Origin: Nocardia iowensis
Lineage (GTDB): Bacteria; Actinomycetota; Actinomycetes; Mycobacteriales; Mycobacteriaceae
Assembly (NCBI RefSeq): GCF_019222765.1
Contig: NZ_CP078145.1
Location: 3,100,001 to 3,164,000, forward strand
Direction: 5' to 3'
DNA length: 64,000 nucleotides
How positions within the stretch are numbered: the first letter of the stretch is position 1; each line of letters opens with the position of its first letter. A program made the position numbers and the translations under genes. A model generated the notes under the pieces. It had not been told where the DNA came from and did not search any database. It worked only from the letters and a program-made list of their open reading frames with translations. Shown here in pieces: positions 45,615-56,793 of the stretch.

Positions 45615-46076
45615 CAGAGTAGCGGTGGTGTGCTGAATGGCGGCTTCGTCCTGTCGGTCGGCGGACGATCGCGCAGTTGATCACCATGCCTGACCAGTTG
45701 GTGCGCCCAGGAACTGGGGATTCCTATCGAGTACCCCTACCCTGTAGTCGTATAATCGACCTAGCTATCAGGAACGGCATCTGAGCTGGCCTTATTCATG
45801 AAGGTTGCGGTCAAAGTCGCGAACTATGCGACCGGTAGGGGGGTAGTGTCGCGAGCCCGGCGGTGGCCCGGCTTCCTTCTGGCTACGTACGCGGGGACAG
45901 TAGGTGATGGTCGTGCAGGGAGTCTCACGCGCTCATCGTCGAACCTTTGCCGGGCGAGGCGGAACATCGTTGCGCGCACCGAGTTCCGAGGAAGGAGCGC
46001 CGTCGATGCCGTGGCTGTCAGCGTCGTTGCGACCATCGGGGACGCCGGTGCGACTCGTCGGTATAGTCGGTGCGCA
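45615..46076. other. Intergenic region with promoters for divergent genes
   Basis: This 462-bp gap holds no convincing gene: a frame open from 45798 has non-conserved Arg/Ala-rich text. TATAAT at 45751-45756 is a good -10 without a clear -35. CTACCCTGTAG-like and TAGGGGGGTAG G/C-tract elements (about 45735 and 45835) could be metal-regulator sites. TATAGT at 46062-46067 lies 9 bp before GTG 46077 and suits a leaderless transcript. Confidence 0.4.
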
Positions 46077-46511
46077 GTGAACCTCATCGGCCGGTTGGGA
46101 TCTGCCCGCGCGGTGTTCGTGCTGCTCATGGCAGTACTGCTGGCCGCGCCCATGGTCGACTGTGTGCTGCACGACGAGCAGTCGCACGCCTACGCTCAGC
46201 TGCCACCGGGTTCGCCTGTCGCAGCCGCGTTCACCTCCCACACCCCGGATCGGCACCACCACGGCGCTATCGGCGACAGTGGCGAAGATTGCGGTCAACA
46301 CCTGACCCGCTGCATCGTCCAATCGGTGTTGCCCGGCGGGGCCACCATCAGTCTGCTGTTCCAGCTACTCATCGCATTCCTGGCCGCGATCGCCGGTGCC
46401 ATTTCGGCCACGCGGGTGGCGGCCAACGGCGTGCGCGGCCCACCGGCGACCGTCCCGCTCGCCGTCGAGGGGCGAGACATTCTCACCAAGTTCTGTATCT
46501 CCCGACGCTGA
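46077..46511 (+). CDS. His/Cys-containing membrane protein upstream of a cysteine-synthase-like gene
   Basis: A 144-residue protein with two hydrophobic segments: residues 8-25 (AVFVLLMAVLLAAPMV) and about 88-112 (ISLLFQLLIAFLAAIAGAI). The extracytoplasmic loop between them is rich in metal-ligand residues: DCVLHDEQSHAY, HTPDRHHHG, and GEDCGQHLTRC. Cysteines and histidines suggest metal or redox binding. GTG 46077 is chosen since it sits just after a TATAGT -10 and gives the first membrane helix at once. It precedes the PLP enzyme and exporter genes and may belong to the same operon. No known family was recognised. Confidence 0.6.
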   Translation: MNLIGRLGSARAVFVLLMAVLLAAPMVDCVLHDEQSHAYAQLPPGSPVAAAFTSHTPDRHHHGAIGDSGEDCGQHLTRCIVQSVLPGGATISLLFQLLIAFLAAIAGAISATRVAANGVRGPPATVPLAVEGRDILTKFCISRR

Positions 46512-46616
46512 TCGGTCAGCGCCACGCCGACATCTGTAGTTGTCGGCCGGTGTTCGCTGCCCGCTCGACGTCTGCGCCGTCGCCTCGCGGCGGTCTCGAT
46601 ACAGAAAGCGATACGC

Positions 46617-47744
46617 ATGAACAAGATCGTGTTCGACAAGCCGAGGGAAATAGCAGCGGCACTCGCTGCCGCGCCGGGGGCTGCCCGGCACCTGCGTGCG
46701 CTGGTCGGAAATACCCCGGTGCTCTGGGTCGGCGCGCCGTTGGCCGCCGCGGGCCGCGGTTTCTGGGCCAAGCTCGAAGGGTTCAATCCCGGTGGCATGA
46801 AGGATCGGCCCGCCCTGCACATGGTGCGCCGCGCCGAGGAACGCGGGGAGCTGGCTCCCGGCGCACGTATCGTCGAATCCACCAGTGGCACACTCGGTTT
46901 GGGTTTGGCGCTGGCCGGTATTGTGTACGGTCACCCGGTCACGGTGGTCACCGATCCGGGGCTAGAGCCGATCGTGGCTCGGATGCTGGCCGCCTATGGC
47001 GCCCAGGTGGACGTGGTCGCACAGGCGCATCCGACCGGCGGCTGGCAGCAGGCACGCCGGGAGCGGGTGATCGAACTGCTCGGCAGTGAACCGGGCGCGT
47101 GGTGCCCGGACCAATACAGCAATCCCGACAATGTCGAGGGCTACCAATCTTTGGCGCTCGAACTCGTGGAACAACTGGGCGGCATAGATGTCCTGGTGTG
47201 CGCGGTGGGCACCGGTGGGCACTCTTCCGGAGTGGCGCGGGTGCTGCGCCGGTTCAACCCGGACCTGACGCTGATCGGCGTGGACACGGTGGCCTCGACG
47301 ATCTTCGGTCAACCGGCCGGTCCCCGGCTGATGCGTGGTCTCGGCTCGAGCATCTACCCGGCCAATGTCGACTACGCCGCGTTCGACGAGGTGCATTGGG
47401 TCGCGCCCGCCGAGGCGGTGTGGGCCTGCCGCACCCTGGCCGCGACCCATCACGCCAGCGGCGGCTGGAGTGTCGGGGCGGTGGCGCTGGTCGCGGGCTG
47501 GGCCGCCCGCACCTACGATGCCGACACCCGGATCGCGGCCGTGTTCCCGGACGGCCCGCAACGTTACTTCGACACCGTCTACAACGACGCCTACTGTGCC
47601 GAGCATTCGCTGCTCGACAGCGATCCGCCGCTGGCCCCCGCTCTCGTCGCGCGACCCGACGAGCAGATGATCCGTTCTTGGACTCGGTGCCGCACCGTCA
47701 TCAATCCACGGGAAGCGGGCGCAGTGCGCGAGGTGGCGTTGTGA
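46617..47744 (+). CDS. Cysteine-synthase-family PLP enzyme (Cds1-like)
   Basis: A 375-residue fold-type II PLP enzyme. [14 protein letters not shown] carries the Schiff-base lysine, [13 protein letters not shown] the substrate/phosphate loop, and [15 protein letters not shown] the PLP-phosphate glycine loop. It is closer in style to mycobacterial Cds1-type cysteine desulfhydrases and other CysK/CBS relatives than to housekeeping CysK, and has an extra C-terminal stretch of about 50 residues with several cysteines. It is co-translated with an MFS exporter, suggesting synthesis and export of a small amino-acid product, or thiol detoxification. Reaction not certain. Confidence 0.82.
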   Translation: MNKIVFDKPREIAAALAAAPGAARHLRALVGNTPVLWVGAPLAAAGRGFWAKLEGFNPGGMKDRPALHMVRRAEERGELAPGARIVESTSGTLGLGLALAGIVYGHPVTVVTDPGLEPIVARMLAAYGAQVDVVAQAHPTGGWQQARRERVIELLGSEPGAWCPDQYSNPDNVEGYQSLALELVEQLGGIDVLVCAVGTGGHSSGVARVLRRFNPDLTLIGVDTVASTIFGQPAGPRLMRGLGSSIYPANVDYAAFDEVHWVAPAEAVWACRTLAATHHASGGWSVGAVALVAGWAARTYDADTRIAAVFPDGPQRYFDTVYNDAYCAEHSLLDSDPPLAPALVARPDEQMIRSWTRCRTVINPREAGAVREVAL

Positions 47745-48997
47745 CAGCATTCGGAAAGTTCCGCAGCTTCGACCTCGCCGCGCGACTGCTCATGATCAAT
47801 CAGTTCGGCATCAATCTCGGCTTCTACATGCTGATGCCGTACCTGGCCGGTTATCTGGCGGGTCCGCTGGGTTTGGCCGCGTGGGCGGTCGGACTGGTAC
47901 TCGGGGTCCGGAATTTCTCCCAGCAGGGCATGTTTCTGATCGGTGGCACGCTGGCCGATCGGCTCGGCTACAAACCCCTGATCGTCGCGGGCTGTCTGTT
48001 GCGGACCGGTGGTTTCGCGTTGCTGGTCTTCGCGACGTCGCTGCCGGGGCTGCTGGTGGCTTCGGCGGCAACGGGTTTCGCCGGGGCGCTGTTCAATCCG
48101 GCGGTGCGTGCCTATCTCGCCGCCGATACCGGCGAACGCCGGGTGGAGGCGTTCGCCATGTTCAACATCTTCTACCAGGCGGGCATCCTGGCGGGGCCGC
48201 TGGTCGGGCTGGCACTGATGACCGTCGATTTCCAGGTGACCGCGGGTGCGGCGGCGGTGGTCTTCGCGGGACTCACGCTGGCACAGCTGTGCGCACTGCC
48301 CGCCCGGCGCGCCGAGGTCCCTGCCGAGCGGACTTCGGTGCTCGACGACTGGCGCACGGTGGTGGCGAACCGGCGGTTCGTCTGGTTCGCGCTGGCCATG
48401 ATCGGCTCGTATGTGCTGTCGTTCCAGGTGTACCTCGCGCTGCCGCTGCACGCGGAATTCCTTGCGGGCCAACACTCGCAGCTGCTCGTGTCGGCGCTGT
48501 TCGTGGTGTCCGGAGTGGTGGCCGTCGCGGGGCAGTTGCGCATCACCGGATGGTTCAAAGCGAGGTGGGGCACCGGGCGCAGCCTGGTGGTCGGCATGGG
48601 CGTGCTTGGCGCATCGTTTCTGCCGTTGCTGGTGATCCCGGCGCCGGACCGGTTCGGTGCCGGTGCCGCGATCGGTGCGCTGCTGGTGTCGGCGGCGTTG
48701 CTCGCGGTCGGCACCGCGGCGGTGTTTCCGTTCGAGATGGACACCGTGGTGTCGTTGTCCGGTGGGAAACTGGTGGCCACCCACTACGGGTTCTACAACA
48801 CCGTGGTGGGGGTCGGCATCCTGGCGGGCAACCTCGCCACCGGCGCGGTCGTGGGAGCGGCCCGGCAGCTCGGCGCCGACTGGGCGGTGTGGTTCGGTCT
48901 CAGCCTGATCGGCGCGCTCGCGGCCTTCGCGTTGCACCGGCTCGACCGAGCGCAGCAGCCGGATGACGTAGTTCGGTCGACCGCGGTCCAGGTGTGA
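47741..48997 (+). CDS. MFS transporter
   Basis: A 418-residue major facilitator with twelve predicted membrane segments. [16 protein letters not shown] is the loop 2-3 signature (GxxADRxGxK). The central cytoplasmic loop falls at about residues 190-215 ([17 protein letters not shown]). It resembles MdtH-like drug exporters. GTG 47741 overlaps the stop of the PLP-enzyme gene, so the two proteins are made together, and export of that enzyme's product is likely. A strong hairpin follows. Confidence 0.9.
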   Translation: MTAFGKFRSFDLAARLLMINQFGINLGFYMLMPYLAGYLAGPLGLAAWAVGLVLGVRNFSQQGMFLIGGTLADRLGYKPLIVAGCLLRTGGFALLVFATSLPGLLVASAATGFAGALFNPAVRAYLAADTGERRVEAFAMFNIFYQAGILAGPLVGLALMTVDFQVTAGAAAVVFAGLTLAQLCALPARRAEVPAERTSVLDDWRTVVANRRFVWFALAMIGSYVLSFQVYLALPLHAEFLAGQHSQLLVSALFVVSGVVAVAGQLRITGWFKARWGTGRSLVVGMGVLGASFLPLLVIPAPDRFGAGAAIGALLVSAALLAVGTAAVFPFEMDTVVSLSGGKLVATHYGFYNTVVGVGILAGNLATGAVVGAARQLGADWAVWFGLSLIGALAAFALHRLDRAQQPDDVVRSTAVQV

Positions 48998-49002
48998 ACA
49001 CC

Positions 49003-49034
49003 GAGGCGGGCGCCCATTGCCGGGCGCCCGCCTC
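49003..49034. terminator. 13-bp stem-loop between convergent genes
   Basis: GAGGCGGGCGCCC pairs perfectly with GGGCGCCCGCCTC around a 6-nt loop in the 43-bp gap between the MFS and DevS stops. There is no U-tract, as in many actinobacterial terminators. Confidence 0.7.
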
Positions 49035-49040
49035 AGGCGG

Positions 49041-51498
<2,458 letters not shown>

Positions 51499-51571
51499 GG
51501 GCACCTCCCTCGCGTCATGCCCAACAGCCTACGGAGCCACCCGGCCCGCATCGCCCGAGTTGGACCTCGAT

Positions 51572-51591
51572 TCGGTGACCGAAGTCCCGAG
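51572..51591. promoter_or_regulatory. DosR-box-like palindrome
   Basis: TCGGTGACCGAAGTCCCGAG matches the 20-bp DosR consensus TTSGGGACTWWAGTCCCSAA at 15 positions, with the right half-site almost perfect. It lies 73 bp upstream of devR and about 80 bp upstream of the desaturase start, so it could serve either gene. Confidence 0.65.
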
Positions 51592-51672
51592 CCAGGGAGG
51601 GCCTTCGACCCTGTGCGCTCAAAAGTTGCGGTGATGGCATGGGCAGGACATCGAGAAAGGTAGGCACCACCC

Positions 51673-52632
51673 TTGACGCGTGACCTGACACAACGCGAAA
51701 TACTCACCGACCTGGAGCCGATCGCCGAAGAGTCGGTGCACCGACACCTATCGATGACCAAGGACTGGCATCCGCACGACTACGTGCCATGGGATGAGGG
51801 CCGCAACTTCGCGGCACTCGGTGGAGTGGACTGGGAGCCGGGACAATCGGAGCTGAGCGAGGTCGCGAAGGCCGCGATGATCACGAACCTGCTCACCGAA
51901 GACAATCTGCCCTCCTACCATCGGGAGATCGCCGAGAACTTCTCCCGCGACGGCGCATGGGGCACCTGGGTGGGACGCTGGACCGCCGAGGAAATGCGGC
52001 ACAGCACCGTGATTCGCGACTATCTGGTGGTGACCCGCGGTGTCGATCCGGTCGCGCTGGAACAAGCGCGGATGGTCCACATGACCAACGGGTTCTCCTC
52101 CGGTGCGACGGCGGACGACGTGGACAGCGGTGCCGGCTTCTTGCATTCGGTGGCGTACGTGAGCTTTCAGGAGTTGGCGACCCGGGTTACCCACCGCAAC
52201 ACCGGCCGGGTGTGCAACGACCCGATCGCCGACAAGATGTTGCAGCGCATCGCGGCCGACGAGAACCTGCACATGATCTTCTATCGCACCATGTGCGGCG
52301 CCGCGCTCGATCTGGTACCGGATCAAGCGATCGAGGCCGTCGCCACCATCGTGCACAACTTCCGGATGCCAGGCGCGGGGATGCCGAACTTCCGCCGCAA
52401 CGGCGTGCTGATGGCCAAACACGGCGTCTACGACCTGCGCCAGCACCTCGAAGAAGTCCTGCAACCGGTGCTGCGGCAGTGGAACATCTTCGACCGCAAC
52501 GACTTCAGTGCCCGCGGTGAGCAAGTGCGTGAACGACTCGCGGCTTATCTCACGGATCTGGAGCAGGTAAAGATCCCACGCTTCGAAGAGCAGCGGGATC
52601 GCGCCCTGGCCCGCGAACGCACCCGCCGGTAG
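51673..52632 (+). CDS. Acyl-ACP desaturase (DesA/FabF2-type di-iron)
   Basis: A 319-residue soluble stearoyl-ACP-desaturase-like protein. The di-iron ligands sit in LTEDNLPSYHREI, WTAEEMRHSTV (EExxH), FQELATRVTHRN and ADENLHMIFY (ExxH), as in mycobacterial DesA1/DesA2. It introduces a double bond into ACP-bound acyl chains, using ferredoxin and O2. The TTG start at 51673 has AAAGGTAGG upstream. A DosR-box-like site precedes it, which would link membrane or mycolate unsaturation to oxygen supply. Confidence 0.9.
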   Translation: MTRDLTQREILTDLEPIAEESVHRHLSMTKDWHPHDYVPWDEGRNFAALGGVDWEPGQSELSEVAKAAMITNLLTEDNLPSYHREIAENFSRDGAWGTWVGRWTAEEMRHSTVIRDYLVVTRGVDPVALEQARMVHMTNGFSSGATADDVDSGAGFLHSVAYVSFQELATRVTHRNTGRVCNDPIADKMLQRIAADENLHMIFYRTMCGAALDLVPDQAIEAVATIVHNFRMPGAGMPNFRRNGVLMAKHGVYDLRQHLEEVLQPVLRQWNIFDRNDFSARGEQVRERLAAYLTDLEQVKIPRFEEQRDRALARERTRR

Positions 52633-53128
52633 GCCGGGGCCGTGCTTACCTCGTCGGGCAACCGTGGCCGCTTGGCCCTTGGAATGCAGTGACTGCATTG
52701 CTGAAAAGGTAGCGGAGCCTAACCAATAAATGGCGTTTTGGAATTCGAAATGGTCGTTTGTTCTGGGCATTTGGAACATTCCAATCGGGCAGATGGGTGT
52801 CCAACTGTTCATTTCGGCGCGGGGGCCTGCGAGGTGAACGTGCCAGTACAGAGCGGGTTTTGGACGGTTGGGCGTGGGACTTGCACACCAATCTGGTTTC
52901 CCGGGAATGTGTTCGGGTCAATAGGGCTGGATATGGAGTGGTCGGGCGTGGAAGAATTGGCGAGCTTTCTGAGTTGATCTCGACCGCATCCGTGAACCAC
53001 AGCGTGGAGTCCGCGAAGCACGAGGATCGCCACGCTCGACCGGTGCATCGGAGCCCAAGCAGTGGCCCGCCGCCGGCCCCGGTGATCTCGCCGCCGTGGA
53101 ACTCCTTGCCCCACTAGAGGAGTGACCC
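52633..53128. other. AT-richer intergenic region with palindromes
   Basis: This 496-bp gap has no credible gene; a 79-codon frame from 52738 lacks a start signal and family features. It holds the palindrome AATGCAGT-g-ACTGCATT (52683-52699), TTTTGGAATTC at 52736 and TTGGAA-CA-TTCCAA (52771-52784). The sequence is visibly richer in A+T than its surroundings, as expected of a regulated promoter or of imported DNA. Confidence 0.5.
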
Positions 53129-53239
53129 GTGACTGTCGACGTCCTGCTACCAGTGGATGGCCCGCGCTTCGGCGTGGCGGTCGGGCAGCAGTGCGCCGTG
53201 GTCCCCGCGGCCCCAGATCATCGGTACCGCAGCCGGTGA
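53129..53239 (+). CDS. Small leader ORF, 36 aa, coupled to the HTH-kinase gene
   Basis: GTG 53129 is preceded by AGAGGAG with six bases spacing, the best ribosome site in this area. It encodes 36 residues (MTVDVLLPVDGPRFGVAV and on to DHRYRSR). Its TGA overlaps GTG 53236 of the kinase gene (GTGA), while the kinase gene has no Shine-Dalgarno of its own. Translation of the kinase therefore probably depends on this ORF. A similar arrangement precedes the gene at 56790. No family was recognised. Confidence 0.5.
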   Translation: MTVDVLLPVDGPRFGVAVGQQCAVVPAAPDHRYRSR

Positions 53240-56001
53240 GCGCGACGGCGGTCCGGGAAACGGTCGACGCGCTCGTACTGAAGGCCGACACCGTCGAGGA
53301 CTTCCTCGAGGTGATGCGCGCCGCGCAGGCGGCATCCGGGCTCGCACCGGGCCAGATCGCCAAGTTCACCAACATCTCCCGCAGTAGCATCTACAACTGG
53401 CTCCGGCCGGGCTACCCGTCGCTGCCGCGCAATCGGGCGCAGATGGAGTCGTTCTTCCGGGTCTGCAAGTTGTCCGATGGCGGGCTTCATCGGGTGCTGG
53501 AGCTGTGGGATCGCCTGGACGAGGCGCGCACCGAAGCCGCGCCGTCCATATCGATGAAGGCGGTGAAAGCGCAAGCCGCGCACACGAACACCGGTGCGGG
53601 TGGGGTGCGCGCCGTGGTCGCGGACCCGGTGCAGGTGGACAACAGGTTGTCGAACGACGCTGCGGAACCGGCTGTCCCGGTGGTGGAGCAACCGAAGCGG
53701 GCGTGGCAGTTCAGCTCGATCATCACTGCGGTCGCGACCGTCGCGGTCATCGTCGTCATGCTGGACGTGATCACGACACCACACCCCGACTCGACGCTGT
53801 CGACCGCCGCCGGACCGGAGCCGTTGCGCGCCGGAGCCTATGCGGCGGCGCTGGTCTGCGCGCTGCTGATGGTGGGGCTCGGTGCGGGAGAGCGCAACCG
53901 GCGGATGGCGTGGGCGCGGCTGCGGAATTGGCCCGCCGTGATCGCGATGGTCGCCATGTCGTCGGCTGCGGTCACCGCGGTCGCCCCCTATGCAGCCGAC
54001 CCGATGGTCGCCGCGCCGATCACCGCGGTGGTGGGCTCGGCCTGCACCGCCTGGTGGTTCGCCTCGCTGAGCATGCGCGGGGTTCGGCTGCTGATCACCG
54101 AGGTGCCGGTGGTGTCCGCGGTCTGTGCGCTGGTGGGAGCGATACCGGGCCTGTGCTTGGGCACCTCCGGGCTACCGATGGCGAGTGCTGTGCTCGCCGG
54201 TGTGCTCGCCTCGGCGTCGGTCGTGCATCTGTTCGGTAATGCGGCCGCCGCGCTGGCCGAGCCGGTTGGTGCAACCGAATTCCCGCGCACCGCACCGCCT
54301 GTCGAGCTGCCCGAGGTCGAGGACCTGACCGCGCCGACGCTGGTGGCTTCGCCGCCTGCGCAGCGAATATCCGCCGACTCGTCCGACGGCGTCGCCCACC
54401 GGGACGCGCGTCCGACACGAGCGACGTGTCGCCGACGGCGGCACCACATGGCGCACGGATGCGGTGCCGACTGGCTGCACCCGCGACGGTTTTGTCCCGC
54501 GGTCGCGTCGAGGTCCGCATACCGAGCGATCCGGAAAGCCTTCTCCGCTGTCCTCGTGCGTCGTGACACTGCCGCGAACGGCGACCCCGCCGTGGTGCCG
54601 CGGACCGCGCGGGATCTGATCGATACCTCGACGCAGCCGCTGCCGAAGTTGCCGCGCCGCAAGCCGCGGTCGCGCGATATGCACGAACTGCTCGTCGGCG
54701 TGACCTCCGCACCCAAACTGGGTGCGCGGCGGGTTGATCCGGTGGAGTTCGGCGACGAGCCGGTCGAATATCCGGTGCCCGCCTACGAAATCATTGAACG
54801 GATCAAGCAGGAGCGCGAGCAAGCGGCCGAGGCCGAAGCCGAGCACCCCTTCGTTTCCCGGCCGAGGGGTCTCGGGCGCCGGACCGGCACCCGGTTCGGG
54901 CCCTATGAGCTGCGGTCGCTGGTGGGCAAAGGGCGGATGGGCGAGGTGTACGAGGCCTATGACACGGTGAAGGACCGGATGGTGGCGGTCAAGCTGCTGT
55001 CCGAAGCAGTCGCGCTGGATCCGGTGTACCAGTTGCGGTTCCGTCGCGAAACGCTGGCCGCCGCACGGCTGACCGAGCCGCACGTCATCCCGATCCACGA
55101 CTGGGGCGTGATCAATGGCGTGCTGTTCACCGACACCCGATTGGTCGACGGCACCGATGTGCGCACCGTGTTGCGCCATCACGGTCCGCTGCATGCCGAG
55201 GACGCGGTGGCCATCATCGAGCAGATCGCCGCGGCACTGGACGCGGCGCACGCCGCGGGCCTGGTGCACCGCGATGTGAAACCCGCGGACATCGTGCTCA
55301 CCACCACCGGTATCGCCTACCTCACCGACTTCGGCATCGCGCACATGGAGAACGACCGCGCGGTGGCTACCGGCGGGATGCCGGTCGACTCCTGCGATTA
55401 CCTGGCGCCCGAACGATTCGGCTTCGGCCCGGTGCACGGCAGCTCCGATATCTATGCGCTCACCTGCGTTCTCTATGAAGCACTCACCGGTTTGCCGCCG
55501 TTCCCCGCGGGCACGACGGCCGAGGTGATCCAGGGGCATCTGGCTGATCCGCCGCCGCGCCCGAGCCTTCGCCTGCCGAAGGTGCCCGCGGCGATGGACA
55601 AGGTGATCCAACGCGGTATGGCCAAGGACCCCGCCGAACGGTTCCCGACCGCGACCGCGATGGCCCGTGCCGCGCGGGTCGCCCTCGGCACACCGATGCG
55701 CCCGCGGACCGTGCTGCCGCGCGAGAAGATCGTGCTCCCTCGGCGCGAACCCGGTACCGACGTCGAATATTTCGATCCGCCACGGTCAGCCGGTGCAGTG
55801 GTGATCTACTCCGCGCTCACCGACGAACCACGCGCCGCCGACGACCTCAGGCGTGCGCGCGATCCTGCCGGTGTCGGGCGGCGAGGTCGGCGGGTCGGGT
55901 CGGCACCGAACAGCCGATATCGCGACACCGAGCCGCCCGCGGAACCGTTTGCGGCAGAGGAACGTTGGAATGCCTGGCGTCCTTGGCGCCCGACCGTGTG
56001 A
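53236..56001 (+). CDS. HTH - six-TM - Ser/Thr protein kinase fusion
   Basis: A 921-residue protein with an unusual domain order. Residues 20-97 are a helix-turn-helix-like domain (LAPGQIAKFTNISRSSIYNWL). Six hydrophobic segments lie at about 161-180, 198-216, 232-252, 260-277, 287-307 and 313-334. A basic, disordered linker (about 340-550) leads to a Hanks-type kinase at 555-812. The kinase has the Gly-loop GKGRMGEVY, K586 in VAVK, HRDVKPAD (D680, with Asp685 in place of the Mg-binding Asn), DFG 698-700 and APE. Both ends should be cytoplasmic. The alternative start GTG 53122 is rejected because GTG 53236 overlaps the leader ORF. Confidence 0.8.
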   Translation: MSATAVRETVDALVLKADTVEDFLEVMRAAQAASGLAPGQIAKFTNISRSSIYNWLRPGYPSLPRNRAQMESFFRVCKLSDGGLHRVLELWDRLDEARTEAAPSISMKAVKAQAAHTNTGAGGVRAVVADPVQVDNRLSNDAAEPAVPVVEQPKRAWQFSSIITAVATVAVIVVMLDVITTPHPDSTLSTAAGPEPLRAGAYAAALVCALLMVGLGAGERNRRMAWARLRNWPAVIAMVAMSSAAVTAVAPYAADPMVAAPITAVVGSACTAWWFASLSMRGVRLLITEVPVVSAVCALVGAIPGLCLGTSGLPMASAVLAGVLASASVVHLFGNAAAALAEPVGATEFPRTAPPVELPEVEDLTAPTLVASPPAQRISADSSDGVAHRDARPTRATCRRRRHHMAHGCGADWLHPRRFCPAVASRSAYRAIRKAFSAVLVRRDTAANGDPAVVPRTARDLIDTSTQPLPKLPRRKPRSRDMHELLVGVTSAPKLGARRVDPVEFGDEPVEYPVPAYEIIERIKQEREQAAEAEAEHPFVSRPRGLGRRTGTRFGPYELRSLVGKGRMGEVYEAYDTVKDRMVAVKLLSEAVALDPVYQLRFRRETLAAARLTEPHVIPIHDWGVINGVLFTDTRLVDGTDVRTVLRHHGPLHAEDAVAIIEQIAAALDAAHAAGLVHRDVKPADIVLTTTGIAYLTDFGIAHMENDRAVATGGMPVDSCDYLAPERFGFGPVHGSSDIYALTCVLYEALTGLPPFPAGTTAEVIQGHLADPPPRPSLRLPKVPAAMDKVIQRGMAKDPAERFPTATAMARAARVALGTPMRPRTVLPREKIVLPRREPGTDVEYFDPPRSAGAVVIYSALTDEPRAADDLRRARDPAGVGRRGRRVGSAPNSRYRDTEPPAEPFAAEERWNAWRPWRPTV

Positions 56002-56670
56002 ACGCCGGACATCGTTGATCGCCACGGTCTTTCGATCGACGAGCGGGGCTGGCCGTGCTCGGCGCGGATCGAGCGGTCCGATAGTTCGCTACAGATGTGC
56101 TGTGGTGTTGTGCTGCAGCGACCATTTCAGGTGAGGGGAGTTTTGCGCGCACTCAGGGCGGTGCGACGTCGGTGAGTGTCTGAGGGGCAGCGCCCCGTGG
56201 GGAACGCCGGTCCGGCCGGTCGGCATTTGTCTTGTAGCACAAAGGCTTTTGTCCACTTGGACTACATCTGGGGATCCGATAAATGTTCAGGGGGCTTGCG
56301 TCGCACTCCAAATCGCTGGTCGGCGGGTTTCGGGTGGTCAGCGCGCCCAGTGGCGCCCGCCGTAGTTACACGTTTGTGATTATTGGTCGATCGGACTGGC
56401 CGTGGGCGGTAACGGGGTGGAAGACTGGTTGTCACCCCCGTGCAGCGGGGGCCGCGCTCAGCGTAACCAGCTTGTAGCGCGCAGTGCCGCGATGGTCCCC
56501 CGAATTGGGCTGCACCCACCATGCTTTGGGAGTTCGCGAGGCACGCGAGGCTCATCCCGGGCTGGTACCCACATCACAGTGGATCCGGACCCAGCGGTAC
56601 CGATCGGTGTGATCGGCAGGCAGCATCGCGGCCCGTGGCCTCCTCCGTTACACAGGTTGAGGAGTTCGAC
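56002..56670. other. Non-coding gap between the two HTH-fusion genes
   Basis: No convincing ORF is present in these 669 bp on either strand. A GGGGTG/CACCCC hairpin at 56414-56438 overlaps a CCCCCG/CGGGGG hairpin at about 56435-56451. They are mutually exclusive, which resembles a transcription-attenuation or riboswitch-like layout, but no known class was recognised. Promoter elements are not clear. Confidence 0.35.
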
Positions 56671-56793
56671 GTGATCGGTCCTGCCGTGTTGGCCGCTGTG
56701 CCGAAGCGCACGCGTCAGAGTGGACGTGGCGCAGGGCTCGGTCGCGAGCTACGTCGGGTTCCGGACGGCGCTGACCGCTGTTCACCACGGTGA
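56671..56793 (+). CDS. Small leader ORF, 40 aa, coupled to the HTH-NlpC/P60-like gene
   Basis: GTG 56671 has GAGGAG exactly six bases upstream. The frame codes for 40 residues, Arg/Gly/Pro-rich (VIGPAVLAAVPKRTRQSG at the start). Its TGA overlaps GTG 56790 of the next gene (GTGA). The architecture repeats that of 53129-53239, though the two peptides show no clear sequence similarity. It may be a translational coupling leader rather than a functional protein. Confidence 0.45.
   Translation: MIGPAVLAAVPKRTRQSGRGAGLGRELRRVPDGADRCSPR

Noticed and set aside
45798..46076. N-terminal extension of the His/Cys-rich membrane protein
   Set aside because: Arg/Ala-rich text without hydrophobic or conserved features; a TATAGT -10 lies inside it just before GTG 46077.
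52738..52977. 79-codon plus-strand ORF upstream of the leader ORF
   Set aside because: TTG start without ribosome site, and palindromic regulatory DNA lies within it; no homologue recognised.
54172..55611. 479-codon minus-strand ORF opposite the kinase domain
   Set aside because: Antisense shadow of the Hanks kinase.
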